Shown: piece by piece, positions 9,377-17,740 of the stretch | Position numbering within the stretch: position 1 is the stretch's first letter | Layout of the letters: the number at the start of each line of letters is the position of its first letter | Assembly: GCA_023128455.1 (NCBI GenBank) | Contig: JAGMDW010000185.1 | Coordinates: forward strand, 1 to 36,980 | Reading direction: 5' to 3' | Source: Desulfurellaceae bacterium | GTDB lineage: Bacteria > Campylobacterota_A > Desulfurellia > JAGGSF01 | Length of the DNA stretch: 36,980 nucleotides | Program-made: the position numbers and the translations under genes | Notes under the pieces: generated by a model | Seen by the model: only the letters and a program-made list of their open reading frames with translations | Databases searched by the model: none | Told to the model about the DNA's origin: nothing

Positions 9377-9404
9377 ATTATAGGTTTTTTTCATCACTCA
9401 TCAA
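9377..9404 (-). promoter_or_regulatory. Possible internal promoter before the heptosyltransferase genes
   Basis: On the minus strand, TTGATG (9399-9404) and a perfect TATAAT (9377-9382) are 16 bases apart. Both lie across the last codons and stop of waaA. Transcription would begin about at the ATG of the next gene (9369), giving a leaderless message. It could let the downstream glycan genes be expressed apart from the lipid A genes. In AT-rich DNA such matches also arise by chance. Confidence 0.4.
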
Positions 9405-10586
9405 TAGTTTCTCAATACCATCCACATAGCAAGAAAGAACATTTTTATAATAATCAAAAAATTTCTCATTTTTCCCGTTTTTCTCTTGTAAAACCTCTTT
9501 CATCTTTTCTGCTAATTCTTCTCCACTATGCACGCAAAACCCCAATCCCATTTTAGTAATTCTATCTACCTCTTCTTTAAAATTATCCATAAAAGGACCA
9601 AATATCACTTTCCTCTCAGATAGAAGCCCTTCTATGGGATTATGTCCTCCTATATTAGGGATTAGACTGCCCCCAATAAATACTGCTTTACTATTTTTAT
9701 AAAAAGAAACCAATTCCCCGTATGTGTCTAAGAGTATTGTATTTCCCCATTTTTTTTCGGTTCTTCTTCTATAATCAATATTTTCTTCCTTCAATCTCTT
9801 TTCAAATAGAGATAATTTTTCTAAATGACGAGGAGCTACTACAATCATTCTTTTTTCATTTATAAGCTTTTTTACAACAGGTATTATTATGTCAAGTTCT
9901 TTGGTATGTATACTACCAAATGTAATTACATCATATTGTGCTGACAAACCTATTTCTTTTGTCTCTTCAATACACGGAAGTCCCTTTATATTGCCGCATA
10001 CTTTCATGATTCCCTTGCCGTCTGTTAGTTTAAGAAACTTCGATTTATCATCTTCACTCCTCACAAAAATAGCATCAAACATTTGTAAAACAGGTTTAAA
10101 GAAAAAAGAAAAGAAACGATACCACTTAAAACCTCTTTTGCTCATCCTTCCATTCACGATAAATATGGGAATGTGGTGTGCTTTTAAAAAATATACCAAG
10201 GAAGGCCATATCTCCGTTTCAAAAAAAACCGCAAATCTTGGTTTATTATAAAACATCACTGAATAAAGGAAAAAGATATCTAAGGGAAGAAAATAAACGG
10301 AAGAATACAACTGTTTTGCCCTTTTAAAACCCGTATCCGTAAATGTAGTAATCACAGGATCCAAAGAAAAGCGCTTTTGCAGTTGTTCTATTAGTAGCTT
10401 GGAGGCATTTATCTCACCCAAGGATGAAGCATGGAAAAGAAAAAAATTATCTATTTTTATTTTCTTAGGTAAAAAGCGCTCTTTTATCCTGTATCGCCAT
10501 CTTTTGTTGATAAAAATCTTATAAATAAGAAAAGGGGATGCGAAAAGTAAAGCTAAAACAATAAAGAGATTATACAAAAAGATCAT
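9378..10586 (-). CDS. waaA: 3-deoxy-D-manno-octulosonic acid (Kdo) transferase
   Basis: WaaA moves Kdo from CMP-Kdo to the lipid A precursor at the inner membrane, the first step of LPS core assembly. Residues 1-24 form a membrane anchor, followed by the basic WRYRIKERF segment. The catalytic Glu lies in HASSLGE at E58. The FFETEIWPSL motif, APRHLEK and the GGHNPIEGL segment near the C-terminus are all typical. The length of 402 is slightly below many homologues but complete. The start overlaps the msbA stop by 4 bases. Whether it adds one or two Kdo residues cannot be told from sequence. Confidence 0.95.
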   Translation of the reverse strand: MIFLYNLFIVLALLFASPFLIYKIFINKRWRYRIKERFLPKKIKIDNFFLFHASSLGEINASKLLIEQLQKRFSLDPVITTFTDTGFKRAKQLYSSVYFLPLDIFFLYSVMFYNKPRFAVFFETEIWPSLVYFLKAHHIPIFIVNGRMSKRGFKWYRFFSFFFKPVLQMFDAIFVRSEDDKSKFLKLTDGKGIMKVCGNIKGLPCIEETKEIGLSAQYDVITFGSIHTKELDIIIPVVKKLINEKRMIVVAPRHLEKLSLFEKRLKEENIDYRRRTEKKWGNTILLDTYGELVSFYKNSKAVFIGGSLIPNIGGHNPIEGLLSERKVIFGPFMDNFKEEVDRITKMGLGFCVHSGEELAEKMKEVLQEKNGKNEKFFDYYKNVLSCYVDGIEKLLMSDEKNL

Positions 10587-12310
10587 ATCTTAAACTGCAT
10601 CTTATATAATTTATGATAATAATCACAGCGATCAAATAATTCCTGATGATTCCCGCAATCTATAATCCTTCCATCTTTTATCACCACAATCATAGGAACA
10701 TTTAAAATAGTGGAAAACCTATGGGCAACGACCAATGTCGTTCTTCCCTTTATTAGAGTATTTAAGGCTTTTTGAACAATCTCTTCCGATGAGCTATCTA
10801 AAGATGCTGTTGCCTCATCTAAAATAAGGATTTGGGGGTTCTTTAATAATGCCCGTGCAATCGCTATACGCTGCCTTTCACCGCCTGAAAGTGTAAATCC
10901 CTGCTCCCCTAACACCGTATCATAACCATGAGGCAATTTTTGAATGAAATCATGAGCAAAGGCTGCCGTAGATACCTTTATGATATCTTCCATATTCACT
11001 TTACCGTCCATACCATAAGATATATTATTCTTCACGGTGTCATTGAACAAAAATGTATGCTGAGACACAATACCGATGTGTCTGCGTAAAGAAGACAGCT
11101 CAAAATCCTTTACATTCGTATCATCAAAACATATACAACCTGTGTTTATATCGTAGAAACGAGGAACAAGATCCATTAAGGTGGATTTCCCTCCTCCGCT
11201 CTCGCCCACAAAAGCAATAATTTCTCCTGCAGGAATGAACAGGTTTATATCTTTTAAAACCTTTTTGTCTTCATAGGAAAAAGAAACATTTTCAAAATTT
11301 ATACCCTTCTTTAATTCTATAAATTCTATTGCGTTTTTCTTATTTATTACTGTGGCTTTTCTATCCATCATCTCAAATATACGTTCAGCAGCAGGCAGCA
11401 CCGCCTGCACCTTACTGTAGGCCCGAGCAATGGATTTAAACGGTTTATAGAGCATAAACAAAGCGACGACAAATGAGAAAAAACCACCAACGGTAATAGT
11501 TCCTTTAAACACTAAATAGCCACCAAACCAGATGAGAAAAGCAAGCCCTATCGCACCGATAAGCTCCATCAAAGGAGAAACAAGCTCTGATACACGCACC
11601 GATTTCAAGTTTATCTTTAAGAAATCATTTCCTTTTTGTTCAAATTTCTTTGATTCTTTTTTCTCTGTGGCAAACGCCTTGATCACCCTTATTCCTGTGA
11701 ATGCTTCCTGAAGAATGGTAGTGACCATTGCCACTGTTTCCTGTCTCTTTTTGCCAATCTTTCTTAAGCGATTACCTAAATTTATCAGGGGATAAATAGC
11801 TATAGGAAAAACAATGGTAGAGATGAGAGCCAACTTCACATTGTTCATATATATAACAATAAGCAGAAAAACAACGGTAAACGACTCTCTTATCGCGTCC
11901 GGTATAGTGCGAGCAACAACTTCCTGCAGCATCCCTGTATCATTCATTACCCTGGAGATAAGCTCCCCGGTATGATAACGGTCAAAAAAATCTAAAGAAA
12001 GCATAGACATGCATTCAAATAGGTCATTCCTTATCTTGAACAATATATTTTCACCTACATAAGCCGCATACCAACTTTGAAGATAAGTAAAAATACCCTT
12101 TAGAAGGTAAACAATTACTACAGCTATGGGTAAAAGAACGAGCATCTGTTTGTTTTTAGAAATAAATATATCATCCAAAACAGGCTTTATTAAATAGGCA
12201 ACAAGGGCAGTTAATCCTCCCACAATTACCATTGATATACTGGATATGATTAAATATTTAATGTACGGTTTTACATATACAAATAACTTTTTAATAATTA
12301 ATTTAAGCAT
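10583..12310 (-). CDS. msbA: Lipid A export ABC transporter, MsbA type
   Basis: This half-transporter of 575 residues has a membrane domain fused to an ATPase domain. It would flip core-lipid A across the inner membrane. Six hydrophobic segments lie within about 15-300. The ATPase has Walker A (G369-ESGGGKST), a Q-loop Gln417, signature LSGGE (474-478), Walker B (ILILDE, 494-499) and an H-loop in VVAHR. The position between lpxK and waaA strongly supports the MsbA role over a general multidrug exporter. It overlaps lpxK by 8 bases and waaA by 4 bases. Confidence 0.93.
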   Translation of the reverse strand: MLKLIIKKLFVYVKPYIKYLIISSISMVIVGGLTALVAYLIKPVLDDIFISKNKQMLVLLPIAVVIVYLLKGIFTYLQSWYAAYVGENILFKIRNDLFECMSMLSLDFFDRYHTGELISRVMNDTGMLQEVVARTIPDAIRESFTVVFLLIVIYMNNVKLALISTIVFPIAIYPLINLGNRLRKIGKKRQETVAMVTTILQEAFTGIRVIKAFATEKKESKKFEQKGNDFLKINLKSVRVSELVSPLMELIGAIGLAFLIWFGGYLVFKGTITVGGFFSFVVALFMLYKPFKSIARAYSKVQAVLPAAERIFEMMDRKATVINKKNAIEFIELKKGINFENVSFSYEDKKVLKDINLFIPAGEIIAFVGESGGGKSTLMDLVPRFYDINTGCICFDDTNVKDFELSSLRRHIGIVSQHTFLFNDTVKNNISYGMDGKVNMEDIIKVSTAAFAHDFIQKLPHGYDTVLGEQGFTLSGGERQRIAIARALLKNPQILILDEATASLDSSSEEIVQKALNTLIKGRTTLVVAHRFSTILNVPMIVVIKDGRIIDCGNHQELFDRCDYYHKLYKMQFKI

Positions 12311-13280
12311 TCTCTGTCTCTTCTATCAAATCATCTATATTTTTTATTTCCAAGGTATAATCTAAATAAGCACAATCAAAATCTTTTAATTTTACCATAT
12401 CTTTAGTAGTGGTGAGCAAAACATCAGCATTTGTCTTATATTTTAAGTTAAGGAGTTTCTCCTTGTCCGCACTGGTATATATATGATGATCCATAAAAAA
12501 TCTTTCGCCTACAATCCTAATATTCATATCCTTAACACTGCTTTTAAAAGACAGCGGATTGCCAATAGCACAAAAGATAAAAGCACTACGAGGAAAAATT
12601 CTCTCACCTTCCCTACTAAATATGCCTACAGGTTTAAATACTGCCTTTTTACCTATACATACTGCACTATCAACCTTCCTTTTATACACTGAAATTACCT
12701 GATCCGCAAATTTTATACAATTTTTATTTTCTCTCAAATTGCCTGCTGGGAATAGAAGTCCGTCCGCAAAGGGATTTTCTCCATCCAGCACCAATATCTC
12801 ATAGTCTTTCTTTACTTTTAAATATTGAAAAGAATCATCTAAAATTACATATTTAAAACCCATGTTCTTGGCATATTCAACACCCTTTATTCTATCTTTA
12901 GCGCTAATCACAGGAACATTCGTCTTGCCGGCAATAAGCAATGCCTCATCGGAGACAAAAGGAATATCAAAAAACACATCATGCCCATCAAAAACAAGAG
13001 TAGGAACTTTTATCTTTCCTCCGTACCCGCTTACTATAACACATACATCTCTATCTCTATCTTTCAACGCTTTAGCTATCCTTATAACAACCGGAGTTTT
13101 CCCTGCACCTCCCAAGGTAACACCACCCACACCAATAATCTTAATATCAATAATCTTTTTCCTAAAAAGATTATTATACAAAATCCTACGCAAATATAAT
13201 ATTAACCCAAAAATAATAGAAAGAGGAAAAAGCAAGGGGAGCAAGATCTTTTGAATCTTATTTATCCATATAATGTTCAT
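12303..13280 (-). CDS. lpxK: Tetraacyldisaccharide 4'-kinase
   Basis: LpxK phosphorylates the 4' position of the lipid A disaccharide at the inner membrane. The N-terminus has a membrane helix (about 11-30) and a P-loop G50-VGGVTLGGAGKTP. The LDDSFQYL segment corresponds to the family motif usually written DDGFQH. Both Asp residues are kept, but Gly and His are replaced by Ser and Tyr. A later FMDHHIYT segment holds the candidate catalytic His. At 325 residues the length is normal. A short hairpin lies just upstream and overlaps its GAGG Shine-Dalgarno sequence. The gap in front of this gene (48 bases) is the longest inside the whole operon. Confidence 0.93.
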   Translation of the reverse strand: MNIIWINKIQKILLPLLFPLSIIFGLILYLRRILYNNLFRKKIIDIKIIGVGGVTLGGAGKTPVVIRIAKALKDRDRDVCVIVSGYGGKIKVPTLVFDGHDVFFDIPFVSDEALLIAGKTNVPVISAKDRIKGVEYAKNMGFKYVILDDSFQYLKVKKDYEILVLDGENPFADGLLFPAGNLRENKNCIKFADQVISVYKRKVDSAVCIGKKAVFKPVGIFSREGERIFPRSAFIFCAIGNPLSFKSSVKDMNIRIVGERFFMDHHIYTSADKEKLLNLKYKTNADVLLTTTKDMVKLKDFDCAYLDYTLEIKNIDDLIEETENA

Positions 13281-13297
13281 AAAAACCTCTGGTTTTT
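13281..13297 (-). promoter_or_regulatory. Small hairpin over the lpxK ribosome binding site
   Basis: On the minus strand AAAAACC, loop AGA, then GGTTTTT forms a perfect 7-bp stem that ends directly at the lpxK ATG. The Shine-Dalgarno bases GAGG lie in the loop and the right arm. The stem is mostly A-T, so it is weak. It could modestly tune lpxK translation, or it could be chance. Confidence 0.3.
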
Positions 13298-13328
13298 CTG
13301 GAAATTTTTACGGTAAATCACAGAATTG

Positions 13329-13901
13329 TCACAAAACATCACCAATAAAAGAGCTTATCCTTTCTATGTCTTGTTTGTCATTAACATAAACAGGTTCTAA
13401 AAACTTAACACTCACTTCACTTAAAGGTTTAGGGATAAAAAATCTATCCCAACTCTTGAGTTGCCATGCTCTTCTGTGTTCTACTCTTATAGGAACTATA
13501 GGTACTTTCGCCAAATAAGCCAATTCCAGCGGTCCCTTTTTCATCTTGTGATAAGGACCTTTCGGTCCATCCGGGGTAATAGCAATATCGCAATTTTCCT
13601 TTTTTATTGCCTTCAGCATCATTTTAAATGCCTGGTAAGGTTCTCTGTGACTGGATCCAGGAATATTACCAATACTAAAAAAACGCATAATTTGAGTAGC
13701 TAACCTTCCGTCACGATGGGTACTGACAAGTGTCTTTATACAGCCACCCTTATAAAGAAATGGCATAACGAACATGTTCCCATGCCAAAATGCATACACC
13801 ACAGGAGAATGAATATCTTCTCTCTTAAAACTCCAGCTAACCCTTACTTTAAAAAACAAACGGTAAAATCTTAATAGAAGATAAGCAGGAAAAGTCCACA
13901 T
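13329..13901 (-). CDS. DUF374 lysophospholipid acyltransferase-like protein
   Basis: This 190-residue protein matches the DUF374 branch of the glycerolipid acyltransferase superfamily. Key segments are FWHGNMF (about 38-44), STHRDGRLA, a GSS motif after IGNIP, and ITPDGPKGP, which are typical of DUF374. It may acylate lipid A or a phospholipid precursor at the cytoplasmic face. Its place between lpxB and lpxK suggests a lipid A secondary acyltransferase, but this is inference. It is slightly shorter than many relatives. The ATG shares one base with the lpxB stop (TGATG). Confidence 0.82.
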   Translation of the reverse strand: MWTFPAYLLLRFYRLFFKVRVSWSFKREDIHSPVVYAFWHGNMFVMPFLYKGGCIKTLVSTHRDGRLATQIMRFFSIGNIPGSSHREPYQAFKMMLKAIKKENCDIAITPDGPKGPYHKMKKGPLELAYLAKVPIVPIRVEHRRAWQLKSWDRFFIPKPLSEVSVKFLEPVYVNDKQDIERISSFIGDVL

Positions 13902-15004
13902 CAGGAATAAAAAGAATTATAGATAAGCGAAGCCGCAGAATAAGAAACACCGGGTTTTCCCAGAGAGCTTTTCACCCCCGATAATCTATCCTTGAAACTG
14001 GTGTATATACTCCTATTGGTCAATATATGAACAATTAATTCTTCTATATAAGATGGAGTGGCATTTCCTCCAATAAGTTCCGGAACGATCCTCTTCCCTG
14101 CTATAATATTGGGCAATCCAATATCTTTTACTCGACGAATAAGCATTCTACCCAAAAGATAACTTAAACGAGATATTTTATACACGATAATCATAGGCAA
14201 CCCAAACACGGCACATTCTAAGGTAGCGGTGCCTGAAGCCACAATAGCTATCTTTGAGATGTCCATCATGCGACAGGTATCTTCTACCACTTCTACAAAT
14301 GGGTATTTATTTTTTATAGTGTTTATAAAATCTACATCCACATTCCCACCTGTTGCCCACACAAATGTGAATTTAGGGAGTCTTTTCTTCAAGTCCTTTG
14401 CCGCATCAAATATAATAGGTAAATTGTAACTTATCTCGTCCTTTCTACTACCAGGAAGTAGTAGTACTATATCTTCTTTTTTATGAATGCCTATTTTTCC
14501 ATCCAATACATCTAAGATAGGATGACCAAAATAAAAAACCTTTTCATGATGAGGAAAATTTCTATAAAATGCGCGTTCAAAAGGGAAAACAGTAATAATC
14601 TTGTCACAAAATTTCGTCATTGTTCTTACTCTATAGGACCTCCAGGCCCAAACCTGAGGAGCAACATAGTAGACAACCTTCTTCTTTCTTTTATAAGCAA
14701 GTTTCCCCACCTTAAAATTAAATTCTGGAAAATCAACAAGAATCACTCCATCCATATCATCTATTACATCTTTTATCTTACCGTATATCTCAAGTGCCCT
14801 TTTAAGCTTTGGTACCGCTTCTTTTACTCCAACAACAGATATATCCCTATAATCGGCTAACAACTCAATTTCATCTTTAAGTAGATGTGAACCCAGCCCA
14901 ACAAAGTCTATATCATCCAACTTTTTCAACTCTCTTATTAATAAAGAGGCGTATTTTTCTCCGGACGCTTCACCGCAAACCAAAAGTAATCTCTTCACCT
15001 GCAA
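13901..15004 (-). CDS. lpxB: Lipid-A-disaccharide synthase
   Basis: LpxB (GT19) joins UDP-diacylglucosamine and lipid X into the lipid A disaccharide at the inner membrane. The N-terminus LLLVCGEASGE is the family signature. The PQVWAWR segment in the middle and SGTATLECAVFGLPMIIVYK near 260-280 are both diagnostic. The length of 367 residues is normal. It overlaps the end of lpxA by 10 bases, so the core lpxD-fabZ-lpxA-lpxB order is kept. No lpxH or lpxI, which would make lipid X, is seen in this window. Confidence 0.96.
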   Translation of the reverse strand: MQVKRLLLVCGEASGEKYASLLIRELKKLDDIDFVGLGSHLLKDEIELLADYRDISVVGVKEAVPKLKRALEIYGKIKDVIDDMDGVILVDFPEFNFKVGKLAYKRKKKVVYYVAPQVWAWRSYRVRTMTKFCDKIITVFPFERAFYRNFPHHEKVFYFGHPILDVLDGKIGIHKKEDIVLLLPGSRKDEISYNLPIIFDAAKDLKKRLPKFTFVWATGGNVDVDFINTIKNKYPFVEVVEDTCRMMDISKIAIVASGTATLECAVFGLPMIIVYKISRLSYLLGRMLIRRVKDIGLPNIIAGKRIVPELIGGNATPSYIEELIVHILTNRSIYTSFKDRLSGVKSSLGKPGVSYSAASLIYNSFYS

Positions 15005-15762
15005 AAACCACGATTAGAAGAATGTACAAATTCCAGGATTTTCTTTATATACGGAGATTCTTCCTTTTCTAATTCCTTTATTATTTCTTTTAACGAAAGA
15101 TGAGAACGAAATATAATCTTATAAGCTTGTTTGATTGCCTTTATATCTTCTCTACTAAATCCATGTCTGCGCAGTCCTACAACATTTATACCGTATGGCT
15201 CAGCTCTGTTACCTGTCACTAAGATATAGGGTAAGACATCCTGAGAAACTCCACTCACACCACCAATCATAGAATATGCACCAACTCTAACAAATTGATG
15301 AACAGCTGCAAGCCCACCTATGCAGGCAAAATCCTCAACGATAACATGACCTGCTAACTGCACTACATTGGCCATAATTACATTGTTCCCAATCATACAG
15401 TCATGTGCAATATGGGCATAAGCCATAATAAAATTTCCATTTCCAATACGAGTAACACCTCCACCATGCCCTGTTCCTCTATTAATCATAACAAATTCCC
15501 TGATAATATTATTATCACCAATTACAAGTTGTGTCTCTTCAGCTTCTTTAAAGTTAATATCCTGTGGAATAGTCCCTAATACAGTATGATGAAAAATATT
15601 ACAGTTTTTCCCAATAGTTGTGTAATCTTCTATTATTACATTATTACCAATCTTTGTATTGTCTCCTATGCATACTTTTTTTCCTATATAACTATAAGGT
15701 CCTATCTCTACATCCTTCCCAATCTTTGCTTCCTTGCTTACTATCGCCGTAGGATGAATCAT
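14995..15762 (-). CDS. lpxA: UDP-N-acetylglucosamine O-acyltransferase
   Basis: LpxA adds a 3-hydroxyacyl chain from acyl-ACP to UDP-GlcNAc, the first step of lipid A synthesis. The protein is a left-handed beta helix built from hexapeptide repeats (IG-x4 pattern). It has catalytic His120 in AHIAHDC, matching His125 of the E. coli enzyme, and a C-terminal helical domain. In the stretch HQFVRVGAYSMIGG the second Gly of the final pair aligns by spacing with E. coli Gly173, the acyl-chain ruler. This suggests a long (about C14) chain preference. Length is 255. The ATG abuts the fabZ stop with no spacer. Confidence 0.97.
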   Translation of the reverse strand: MIHPTAIVSKEAKIGKDVEIGPYSYIGKKVCIGDNTKIGNNVIIEDYTTIGKNCNIFHHTVLGTIPQDINFKEAEETQLVIGDNNIIREFVMINRGTGHGGGVTRIGNGNFIMAYAHIAHDCMIGNNVIMANVVQLAGHVIVEDFACIGGLAAVHQFVRVGAYSMIGGVSGVSQDVLPYILVTGNRAEPYGINVVGLRRHGFSREDIKAIKQAYKIIFRSHLSLKEIIKELEKEESPYIKKILEFVHSSNRGFCR

Positions 15763-16197
15763 TTAAACCACCTGGGCCATCATAATCGCTTCTGCCACAA
15801 CATTTTTCTCAACAAATGCTTTTCCTTCAAGTTTCCAAATATTCCCTCTTCTCTTTACTATATTTACCTTTAATTCCAAACTGTCACCAGGAATAACAGG
15901 TTTTCTAAACTTTGCCTTTTCTATCCCCATAAAATACACCACCTTATCACTCGTCGGCCCCTTCTCATCTAATGATAAAAAACACAAAACCCCACCTGCT
16001 TGAGCCATAGCTTCCACAATCAAAACACCAGGCATAACTGCTTTATGGGGAAAATGACCAACAAAAAACGGCTCATCGTAGGTTACATTTTTTATCGCCG
16101 TGATGGAAGAACCCTTTTTCACATTAATAATCCTATCAATGAGTAAAAATGGTGGACGATGGGGTAAAATGCGTTTAATTTCTTCTATATCCATCAT
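15763..16197 (-). CDS. fabZ: 3-hydroxyacyl-ACP dehydratase FabZ
   Basis: FabZ removes water from 3-hydroxyacyl-ACP in fatty acid elongation and thereby competes with LpxA and LpxD for the same substrate. The hot-dog fold motif is clear: LPHRPPFLLIDRI at 11-23, catalytic H48 in GHFPHKAVMPG and E62 in VEAMAQ. Length 144 is normal. It lies between lpxD (4-base overlap) and lpxA (directly abutting), the usual order, which keeps lipid A and membrane fatty acid synthesis in balance. Confidence 0.97.
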   Translation of the reverse strand: MMDIEEIKRILPHRPPFLLIDRIINVKKGSSITAIKNVTYDEPFFVGHFPHKAVMPGVLIVEAMAQAGGVLCFLSLDEKGPTSDKVVYFMGIEKAKFRKPVIPGDSLELKVNIVKRRGNIWKLEGKAFVEKNVVAEAIMMAQVV

Positions 16198-17228
16198 CTT
16201 TGTTCCTCCTCTACCTTCTCCAATCTCTGTTCAATAAGTTTCACCCGTTCATAAAATTGCTGCAGTCTATTGACCATCGCCATATTCTTCAGTGCCCTTT
16301 TGTGTTCTATTGCTGGTATGCCAAAATATGTACCTTTTTTTCTAATATTTCCCGGGACACCAGATTTGGCGCCAACAATAACATCATCAGCAATCCTTAT
16401 GTGTCCAACCACGCCTACCTGGCCGGCTAAAATCACATTCTTTCCTATCTTTGTGCTGCCTGCAATACCTACTTGAGCTACTATTACACCATTTTCTCCT
16501 ATTTCCACATTGTGAGCAATCTGAACCAGATTGTCTATCTTAACGCCTTTTTTTATCAGCGTTTCATCAAATGTCGCTCTGTCTATAGTGGTATTTGCTC
16601 CAATTTCTACATCATCTTCTATAACTACCTTACCTACCTGCATAATCTTTTCTCTCGAGCCATCTCCTCTTTCCGCATATCCAAATCCATCACTACCGAT
16701 TACAGCCCCAGGCTGCAAGATCACTCTATTGCCTATTTTTGTACCTTCCCTCAACACCACATGCGAATAAATCAGACAGTTCTCTCCTATATCCACATCA
16801 GAACCAATATATGTAAAAGGAAAAATCTGTGTTCCTTTCCCAATGTGCACATCTTCGGCAATATAGGCAAACGGAGCTATGCCCACATCCTCATCACATT
16901 TAGCGCTACTATCCACAGACGCCATTTCGCTTATTCCTCTAAAATGTACTTTCGGAGGATAAAACAATGGTAAAGCTTCAGCTAAGGAAATTTGGATATT
17001 AGGAGAAAGAAGAAAAGTCTTATTTGGAAAATGAGAATAATCAAAACCTTCAGCTACGAGAATGGCTCTCGCACGGGTTAATTTCAGATCTTCAGCATAC
17101 CCTTCATACGCCACAAAAGCCAAATCGTTGTCTTCCGCCGAATTTAGAGAAGCAACACCACTAATTTCTAATTCTTCGTTACCTACAAATTTAATTTGTA
17201 AAGCTTTGGCCAAATCACTTACTTTCAT
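16194..17228 (-). CDS. lpxD: UDP-3-O-(3-hydroxyacyl)glucosamine N-acyltransferase
   Basis: LpxD adds the second, N-linked 3-hydroxyacyl chain in lipid A synthesis. An N-terminal uridine-binding domain (about 1-100) precedes a long hexapeptide-repeat beta helix (about 100-300). A C-terminal helix rich in charged residues closes the protein (about 308-344). The catalytic His is H239 in QIAHNVEIG, the same number as in the E. coli enzyme. Length 344 is normal. It overlaps skp and fabZ by 4 bases each. Confidence 0.97.
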   Translation of the reverse strand: MKVSDLAKALQIKFVGNEELEISGVASLNSAEDNDLAFVAYEGYAEDLKLTRARAILVAEGFDYSHFPNKTFLLSPNIQISLAEALPLFYPPKVHFRGISEMASVDSSAKCDEDVGIAPFAYIAEDVHIGKGTQIFPFTYIGSDVDIGENCLIYSHVVLREGTKIGNRVILQPGAVIGSDGFGYAERGDGSREKIMQVGKVVIEDDVEIGANTTIDRATFDETLIKKGVKIDNLVQIAHNVEIGENGVIVAQVGIAGSTKIGKNVILAGQVGVVGHIRIADDVIVGAKSGVPGNIRKKGTYFGIPAIEHKRALKNMAMVNRLQQFYERVKLIEQRLEKVEEEQR

Positions 17229-17731
17229 CTCTTCTTTTGAGTAAATTTGTTATATGCCTTTATAAGTTTATCCGTTAAATCCATTGTGGGATTGAAATAG
17301 ACTATCCCACCGTGTATCTCTATCACAATATCTATTTTTTCCTTCTTCGCTATCTTTTCAGTTATATCCACAAGGCCTTTTAGAATATTACTTTGATACT
17401 CATTGCTTTTATTCGAAATTTCCTCCTGAACCTTTCCCATAAAATTTTGCAATTCTCTAGCTTTTGTTTCATAGAGTGCTTCTTTCTTGCCTCTCTCTGC
17501 TTCTTTCAAGGCTTTTTTGGAAAGTTCCTCACGCAATTTCGTCAACTCTGCTTTTTTTCTCTCAATAATTTTTTTCTTTACTTCTACTGTCTTCTTTAAA
17601 TTTTGCACTGCGACTTTCCCCGCCTCACACTCATTCAATGCCTTTTGCAAGTCAACAACACCTACATTCAAAGAAAAACAAGTAGAAGTGAAGAAAAACA
17701 AAAAAACAAAAGAAAATAAAATTTTTTGCAT
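17225..17731 (-). CDS. skp: OmpH/Skp-family periplasmic chaperone
   Basis: This 168-residue protein has a Sec signal peptide (MQK, hydrophobic core, cleavage near residue 20). The NVGVVDLQKALNEC start of the mature OmpH domain follows. The middle (about 45-120) is a long Lys/Glu-rich coiled coil, the tentacle region that holds unfolded outer membrane proteins. It probably hands substrates to BamA, encoded just upstream. A strong Shine-Dalgarno sequence (AAGGAGG) precedes the ATG, and only 9 bases separate it from bamA. Confidence 0.92.
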   Translation of the reverse strand: MQKILFSFVFLFFFTSTCFSLNVGVVDLQKALNECEAGKVAVQNLKKTVEVKKKIIERKKAELTKLREELSKKALKEAERGKKEALYETKARELQNFMGKVQEEISNKSNEYQSNILKGLVDITEKIAKKEKIDIVIEIHGGIVYFNPTMDLTDKLIKAYNKFTQKKR

Positions 17732-17740
17732 AATACCTCC

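Noticed and set aside
16473..16973. Long open frame (166 codons) on the plus strand across lpxD
   Set aside because: It lies wholly opposite lpxD, has a low-complexity Tyr/Ile/Ser-rich translation and no ribosome binding site; a reading-frame shadow.
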